From Rhizorhapis sp. SPR117 (GTDB lineage Bacteria; Pseudomonadota; Alphaproteobacteria; Sphingomonadales; Sphingomonadaceae): a DNA stretch of 64,000 nt. A program made the position numbers and the translations under genes. The stretch lies in contig NZ_JAKKIE010000004.1 of NCBI RefSeq assembly GCF_021742065.1, positions 62,001 through 126,000 on the forward strand, written 5' to 3'. This document shows positions 60,401 to 64,000 of the stretch, piece after piece. Position 1 is the stretch's first letter; each line of letters begins with the position of its first letter. The notes beneath the pieces were generated by a model. The model saw only the letters and a program-made list of their open reading frames with translations. It was not told the DNA's origin and searched no databases.

Positions 60401-61575
60401 CCATATTTCGCATAGGTCAGGCTGTGCCGCGGTTCGCGGTCGTTGGCATAGATGACATGACAGCTTGCGCAGCCCGAATGGCGGTAATCGCCGGGCTGGT
60501 CATTGGTGCCCATGAACCAGGTAAAGGGGTCGTTCAGGCGCGTCTTGTGGATGTTGAGCACCGGAATGGCGACACGCAAGCCGGTGCCGGGCCCACGGCT
60601 CGACTGCTTCAGATCGGGGCGGCCCGGTTCCTCCAGCCGCTGGATCGAGCCGGTTGGGCTGGGCAGGCCGATTTCGGGGAATTGCGTTGCAATATTGCGG
60701 CCGCCACGTTCGAACACGCGGAAAATGTCGCCCGGTGGGACAACCTGCCAAGTGGGGAGAGGATAGAGTTCCCCCAGCGCGCCGCGCTTTTTCTGTTCCT
60801 CGGTGACAGTGCCGGGCGGCGTGCCGGGTGAAACGATCTTCGCCGGTTCACCGTCCCTGGTGAAGGCTTCACCGAAAATATAGTTTTTGAACGGCACGAT
60901 GCCGTTATTATAGGCCGCTCCACCCCACAGCATCGCGCCTGACGCCATCAGCGAGCGTTCCGCCGCCTCAATGGTTTCGATATGGCAAGACCCGCATGCT
61001 TCCCGCGCAACGCGATAGTCGCTTGGATTGACGAAACGGACGAATTCGGGCGCTTCCTTGTTCAGCAGGGCATAGCTGCGCTTGGGATTGGCAGAAGACG
61101 GAAAGTGCCAGCTTTCCGGGTACATGGGCAGGACGTGCGCCTTGTTGCGCGCGGCGACATAGGCGGGATCGTCATGGGCGAGGTTTGCGTTACCCATCAC
61201 GCTGGCATCGCCGCCATGGCAATCGACGCAGCCCAGTTTGACGGCGGGCGTTGCGTGCATGCTCGGCTGATCGGTTTGCACGTGACAACTGAAGCAACCC
61301 GATGATTTCGCCACCACGTCCGCATCGGTCTGGCTCATCGGGGCGGGCGCGGCATGGGCGTAGGTACGCTGCACCGGCTTTTCATCGCCACTGGCAAGCG
61401 TGGCGCTGGCCGGGATGAGAAGGAAGAGGGCAAGGAGCGCCCATACCGTCAACTTCAGTCCGTCATTCCCGCGAAGGCGGGAATCCATTTCCCGCATTCT
61501 CCACAGACACAAGGCCAGGGGATGGATTCCCGCCTTCGCGGGAATGACGAGTGAAAAGAGATTACGGAACCTCAT
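57478..61575 (-). CDS. Decaheme cytochrome c with LVIVD repeats
   Basis: The 1365-aa protein has ten CxxCH motifs from about residue 93 (SGCFSCH) to 865 (KQCTDCH), including the close pair CFTCH and CGGCH, and then an LVIVD/beta-propeller region (about 960-1310; GLVVVDLDNPLKPRLAAV, GLVIVNITNPLKPKIYA, GLKVLQLTSP). It is exported: a signal peptide ends near ALFLLIPASATLASG. A 31-residue stretch (about 9-39) between the first residues and the signal core is encoded by a palindromic repeat. The ATG overlaps the stop of the barrel gene (TGATG), which supports this start. Confidence 0.9.
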   Translation of the reverse strand: MRFRNLFSLVIPAKAGIHPLALCLWRMREMDSRLRGNDGLKLTVWALLALFLLIPASATLASGDEKPVQRTYAHAAPAPMSQTDADVVAKSSGCFSCHVQTDQPSMHATPAVKLGCVDCHGGDASVMGNANLAHDDPAYVAARNKAHVLPMYPESWHFPSSANPKRSYALLNKEAPEFVRFVNPSDYRVAREACGSCHIETIEAAERSLMASGAMLWGGAAYNNGIVPFKNYIFGEAFTRDGEPAKIVSPGTPPGTVTEEQKKRGALGELYPLPTWQVVPPGDIFRVFERGGRNIATQFPEIGLPSPTGSIQRLEEPGRPDLKQSSRGPGTGLRVAIPVLNIHKTRLNDPFTWFMGTNDQPGDYRHSGCASCHVIYANDREPRHSLTYAKYGRDGQTITIDPTIKDKMAGKAAGHDDGHAGDSHGALKEPGMKESGHPLRHAFTRAIPTSQCMNCHMHQPNIFLNSYLGYTMWDYESDAPHMWPEKQKYPTAEEVFSVLQRNPEGASPKGKWADLDFLRNVYDLNPELKDTQFADYHGHGWNFRAILKRDREGNLLDADGKRVANDDPEKWRKKGEGKFTPPGVNPGKTVHMMDIHAEKGLQCADCHFAQDAHGNGLIYGEVANAVEIGCKDCHGTADAYPSLLTSGPAARPGGNNLALLRNPDGKRRFEWIYDAAGNRTLIQRSIVDPDLQWEISLVKDSVSKGNPHFNAKAARAKLMSKSGAEDGTFAFGPGIAKADRAHKEEEMACFTCHLSWTTSCGGCHLPIEANWKTKDHHFEGEESRNFATYNPQVAREDMFQLGRHMTTKGNQIAPVRSTSALVLSSTNINRERIYIQQPPISGIGFSSQAFAPHFPHTVRKTETKQCTDCHLSADNDNNAIMAQLLLLGTNTVNFVGLHAWTGLEDGFEAVRITEWDEPQAVIGSYLQKYAYPDYWKLHVDQNKRELKNWVRGKTFDKKLSGETQALEEFANITQGTKGRVGCLQMRGEYMFLAEGKGGFRVYDIASIGNKGFSERIVSAPFSPLGHDTRVKTKNATCMALATNQPINPLRNTSELRKINQEQAFHPIYNYAVVTDSVEGLILVNIDTMADGDFQNNFLKRAVTWNEDDVLKGARHITLAGHFAYITADKGLVVVDLDNPLKPRLAAVRPLEDARASALQFRYLWVTDKDGVKLFDVTKMDDPVAVPSGTIPLTNARRLYLARTYAYVAAKEDGLVIVNITNPLKPKIYAKETFGGQLNDAEDVIVASTNASLFAYVADGRNGLKVLQLTSPDSQPNFYGFSPAPKPELIAWAKTPSPALALSKGLDRDRAVDETGGQIAVFGRLGSRPFTRPEMERLFLNSRGIPYKVRDDVDMSGWRPPMLLGK
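61460..61549. repeat. Palindromic repeat inserted in the decaheme signal-peptide region
   Basis: Perfect 28-bp inverted arms (61461-61488 and 61522-61549; core TTCCCGCGAAGGCGGGAA) enclose a 33-bp centre. The 90-bp unit is flanked by AGT on both sides (61457-61459 and 61550-61552), a possible 3-bp target duplication. Removing 93 bp keeps the frame and restores a continuous signal peptide. Confidence 0.9.
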
Positions 61576-63503
61576 CAGAATGTCACAATCGCGTTGGCGA
61601 GGATGGAATAATAAGTGTCATTCCCGTCGCGGTTGGTGAAGAGGTCCCTGAAACCATCGCCGGGTGCAAGCGCCGCAGCGGACAAGCGGAATACGATGTT
61701 TTGCGTGGCTTTTGGACGCCAGATCGCAGCAGTGCTCAGATCCCATCCAATGTCCCGCGGAATGCTGCCTTCATTCCGCAGCACTTGCAGCGTCGCCGTG
61801 TTTTCGAACCAGAGGTGATTGGCATTGGCCGACAGGCGCAGCGTCGGCAATATATCGAAATCCGCCCCGGCGCCCAGCAGGATGGTGCCCGGATTGTTGA
61901 AATTGCTCTGCCCCTGCTCCTTGGATGAGCGCAGGCTGTTCAATATACCATTGCGGCCGTTAACGCCGATAGCGCGCCCGCCGCCAGCGAAGGGGATGGT
62001 CTGTCGAATCCAGTAGCTGGTATCCGCGCCCGCGAAGATCGGGTTTTCGAATATGGCATCGAAACCGTTTTCGCTATTGTCGTAGGGATCGCTATCACCA
62101 CTGGCGAACAGGCCGGAAGCGCGGAAGCGCATCCAGTCATGGTCGTAGCTGAGTTCGGCGGCGGCGAAGAAGGCGCGGATGTCTGCCTTTTCGCTCGTGA
62201 AGAAGCTGTTGCGGTCCTCCCCCAGAGCGCCATAAAGCGAGGCGGTGACGTTGATCCGCCCGATCCGTCCGTCCGCATTGTAGCCCAGATACACAACGTC
62301 GTAATCCCGTCCGCGCAGATCGCCGAGCAGGGCGGGGCGGACGGGGAAGCCGTTATCGTCCACCTCAATCCGCCCCGCTTCGCGGTTGCGGTTGTAGACC
62401 GCCGTCACCTGACTCGTCAGGCCGGGAAAGGGCAGGTCCTGCCGATAGAGGTTGGCGATAAATACGAAATCGTCGCGCGGGCGCTGAACCACGCTGTTGA
62501 GGCCGCTGTTGGTGTCCTTTTCCAGCCGCCAGAATGCGCCGAGATTGAACTGGAAACGATTATTGTCGCGATTGCCGAAGAACCGGATGCCAAGCTGCTG
62601 ATCGTTGAACAGGAAGCCGCGGAAATCGCTCTGGAATGGCTGGATGCCGACGCGGATGGACTCGAAGTCGTAGCGGTCCGAGGTATTGCGCAGGTGATAG
62701 TCGATAAAGGCTTCCTGCACGCCCAGAAATTGGTCGGTACGGTGGCTCGGTTTCGACGGCTGCACGAACAGGACGCGCCGCTCGGGCACATCCACATGGT
62801 TGATGTTATAAGCCAGCGTCAGGCGATATTCGACATCGGGCGGCTTGAAGGCAGTCGCGCCCTTGATGAGCGCCACGCCGCCGATAAAGGTTTGTGACAG
62901 GACGTAACTTGCATCCTTGCCGAATACATCAAGACTGCCGGGCCGCTCGGTCGTCTGCACACCAACGGGAACGGGGAAGGTGCGCGGTTCGATGACGGTG
63001 TCGCTCACCGCGTTCACCACGATGAACCAATCGTCGCCTTTGATCGGCAACCAGGGAACCTTTGCCCGGTCGATGGGTCGGTCACCCTTCAGCGTATTCT
63101 GGTGATAGGGATCGAACCAGCGTTCCTTTACCACGCCGAGTGATTCAATCAGACGCCAGCGGTCGGGGATCGGGAATTCGTCGGTGGGAAAGGCTTCGGG
63201 CGGGGGAGGGCGAACCGCACCTTCATTATCCTGCGTAATGCGGTCGGGCAGAGGGCGTTGATAGCCGGGACGCGTGCGGCCTTCGATCAGGGCGTCGTCG
63301 GCGGTGGATTCCGGGATGGTGATTTCGGGTTGCTGGTTGGCCTCCGCCTGAGCCAGTTCTGCTCCGTCGCCCCAGCGAAGGCTGGGGTCCATAACTTTTC
63401 CCTCCTGAGATACCGTCTGGGGAGAAAGAGATGGGTCCCAACCTTCACTGGGACGACGATCAATGGATTGGGCCATCAATGCCAGAAGGGAAACGCCCAG
63501 CAT
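61575..63503 (-). CDS. Outer-membrane beta-barrel protein
   Basis: The product of about 642 aa is exported and has the alternating pattern and C-terminal Phe (NAIVTF) of an outer-membrane barrel, with strands such as RLTLAYNINHVDV, FQFNLGAFWRLEKD and GRINVTASLYGALG. I do not recognise a named family; the context suggests a porin partner for the decaheme. ATG 63503 lies two bases after the upstream stop with AGGGA nearby; GTG 63521 is possible. Residues about 13-43 derive from a palindromic repeat inserted in frame. Confidence 0.8.
   Translation of the reverse strand: MLGVSLLALMAQSIDRRPSEGWDPSLSPQTVSQEGKVMDPSLRWGDGAELAQAEANQQPEITIPESTADDALIEGRTRPGYQRPLPDRITQDNEGAVRPPPPEAFPTDEFPIPDRWRLIESLGVVKERWFDPYHQNTLKGDRPIDRAKVPWLPIKGDDWFIVVNAVSDTVIEPRTFPVPVGVQTTERPGSLDVFGKDASYVLSQTFIGGVALIKGATAFKPPDVEYRLTLAYNINHVDVPERRVLFVQPSKPSHRTDQFLGVQEAFIDYHLRNTSDRYDFESIRVGIQPFQSDFRGFLFNDQQLGIRFFGNRDNNRFQFNLGAFWRLEKDTNSGLNSVVQRPRDDFVFIANLYRQDLPFPGLTSQVTAVYNRNREAGRIEVDDNGFPVRPALLGDLRGRDYDVVYLGYNADGRIGRINVTASLYGALGEDRNSFFTSEKADIRAFFAAAELSYDHDWMRFRASGLFASGDSDPYDNSENGFDAIFENPIFAGADTSYWIRQTIPFAGGGRAIGVNGRNGILNSLRSSKEQGQSNFNNPGTILLGAGADFDILPTLRLSANANHLWFENTATLQVLRNEGSIPRDIGWDLSTAAIWRPKATQNIVFRLSAAALAPGDGFRDLFTNRDGNDTYYSILANAIVTF
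63366..63457. repeat. Palindromic repeat inserted in the barrel gene
   Basis: Inverted 27-bp arms at 63366-63392 (CCCAGCGAAGGCTGGGG core) and 63431-63457 (five mismatches) enclose a 38-bp centre. The element lies in coding sequence just after the signal-peptide core and is read through in frame. It is related in layout, not core sequence, to the unit at 61460-61549. Confidence 0.88.
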
Positions 63504-63505
63504 CG

Positions 63506-64000
63506 TCACAGTCCCTGGCACACGTTTTGTTGGTCCGTGTCGAGGAACGGCGCAAAGGGGCAGCTGACATAGCGCAAGCGAACATCCTTATCGCCTAAAT
63601 CAACCACGATATTATCGGCGCGAATGCCAGTGGGCGCATTGCCGATGCTACCCACGCGCGATCCGCCGTTATGGAGTCCAAGGAAGCTGATCATGTCGTC
63701 CTGATCAATGCCGTCGCCCGACACGCCGATGCCGCCGATCAGCACATTGCCGCGATAGATGGGGACCGAGCCGGGGAAAATCTGAATGCCGTTTTGAAGG
63801 CGATTCTGCCCCGCAGCGGCGTCGGGAATGCTGGTGCAGCGCCGATCGGTGTCGGTCGGACTTGCGCCAGTGACGAAGTTCAGATGTTCGACCAGATTAT
63901 CGATGATGAGCGCGGATTGCAGACCCGTGGAGAACGGGTTGAACTGCGCGATGGGGCGCGATAGCGGGCCGTTGGGTCTTCCCACCTCGCCATCGGGAAA
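63506..64000 (-). CDS. GlcG/HbpS-like heme-binding protein (5' part beyond window)
   Basis: The frame is open to the window edge, so about 164 C-terminal residues are seen. The GlcG/HbpS (DUF336) pattern is clear in GIQIFPGSVPIYRGNVLIGGIGVSGDGIDQDDM. Members bind heme or are found beside redox enzymes. The region before it (STGLQSALIIDNLVEHLNFVTG) and two nearby Cys (RRCTSIP, SCPFAPF) suggest an exported form. It is directly followed by the barrel and decaheme genes with overlaps or gaps of two bases, so the three form one operon. Confidence 0.8.
   Translation of the reverse strand, partial: FPDGEVGRPNGPLSRPIAQFNPFSTGLQSALIIDNLVEHLNFVTGASPTDTDRRCTSIPDAAAGQNRLQNGIQIFPGSVPIYRGNVLIGGIGVSGDGIDQDDMISFLGLHNGGSRVGSIGNAPTGIRADNIVVDLGDKDVRLRYVSCPFAPFLDTDQQNVCQGL

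Overview
The window is chromosomal DNA from an alphaproteobacterium, most likely a member of the Sphingomonadaceae (Sphingobium/Sphingopyxis-like; the genus cannot be fixed by eye). The reasons are the mix of alphaproteobacterial small families (GapR/DUF2312, DUF1244, DUF2093), a fused ThiS-ThiG, a TonB receptor paired with a TPR-sulfotransferase, and many palindromic repeats of the 'PAKAGI/GNDG' and 'SRPSEGWDPSL' kinds. Gene density is high. I saw no rRNA, tRNA, CRISPR array, prophage or classical IS element.

Layout. 0-13 kb: housekeeping genes, namely SURF1, thrC, an RlmI-like methyltransferase, a small GIY-YIG nuclease ORF framed by perfect 27-bp inverted repeats, ccmAB, pterin dehydratase, argB, yggT, DUF167, folD, marC, an HHH membrane protein, purD and xseA (start codons overlap), DUF2093 and an M23 lipoprotein peptidase. 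13-18.5 kb: a TonB-dependent receptor with seven close cysteine pairs and a TPR-sulfotransferase. 18.5-24.6 kb: clpB with a heat-shock-like promoter, an M16 peptidase and a small unknown protein. 24.6-32.2 kb: a leftward run yebC-ruvC-ruvA-ruvB-ybgC-tolQ-tolR-tolA-tolB-pal. 32.2-37.2 kb: gapR-like, DUF1244, pyk and ppc. 37.2-37.6 kb: a structured, gene-free stretch that may encode an RNA.

37.6-44.7 kb: a phosphodiesterase, then a leftward three-gene set that I consider the most interesting part of the window: a fusion of FAD/NAD oxidoreductase, two cyclic-nucleotide-binding domains and a four-cluster ferredoxin (816 aa); a membrane protein with di-heme b histidine spacing (290 aa); and a protein with a cytoplasmic FHA domain, one membrane helix and ten CxxCH heme motifs (603 aa). 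A ccmI-like gene is divergent from it. 45-57.5 kb: thiSG, aroQ-accB-accC, arsC-like, a ParA-like ATPase, a GGDEF/EAL protein, a fatty acyl-AMP ligase, recX, an Asp/Asn beta-hydroxylase, a DUF192 lipoprotein and an SBF-like transporter. 57.5-64 kb: a second redox locus: a GlcG/HbpS-like protein (cut by the window end), an outer-membrane beta-barrel and a 1365-aa protein with ten CxxCH motifs plus LVIVD repeats.

Taken together, the two multiheme loci and the ccm genes suggest an electron route from cytoplasmic NAD(P)H through FeS clusters and heme b to periplasmic multiheme cytochromes, possibly on to an outer-membrane porin-cytochrome pair. The domain content is seen directly; the pathway is inference. 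A second theme is repeat biology. Palindromic elements sit between genes, occur as a roughly 250-bp composite in two copies, and have entered the N-terminal coding regions of both right-hand redox genes in frame. One pair of such palindromes brackets a GIY-YIG nuclease ORF.
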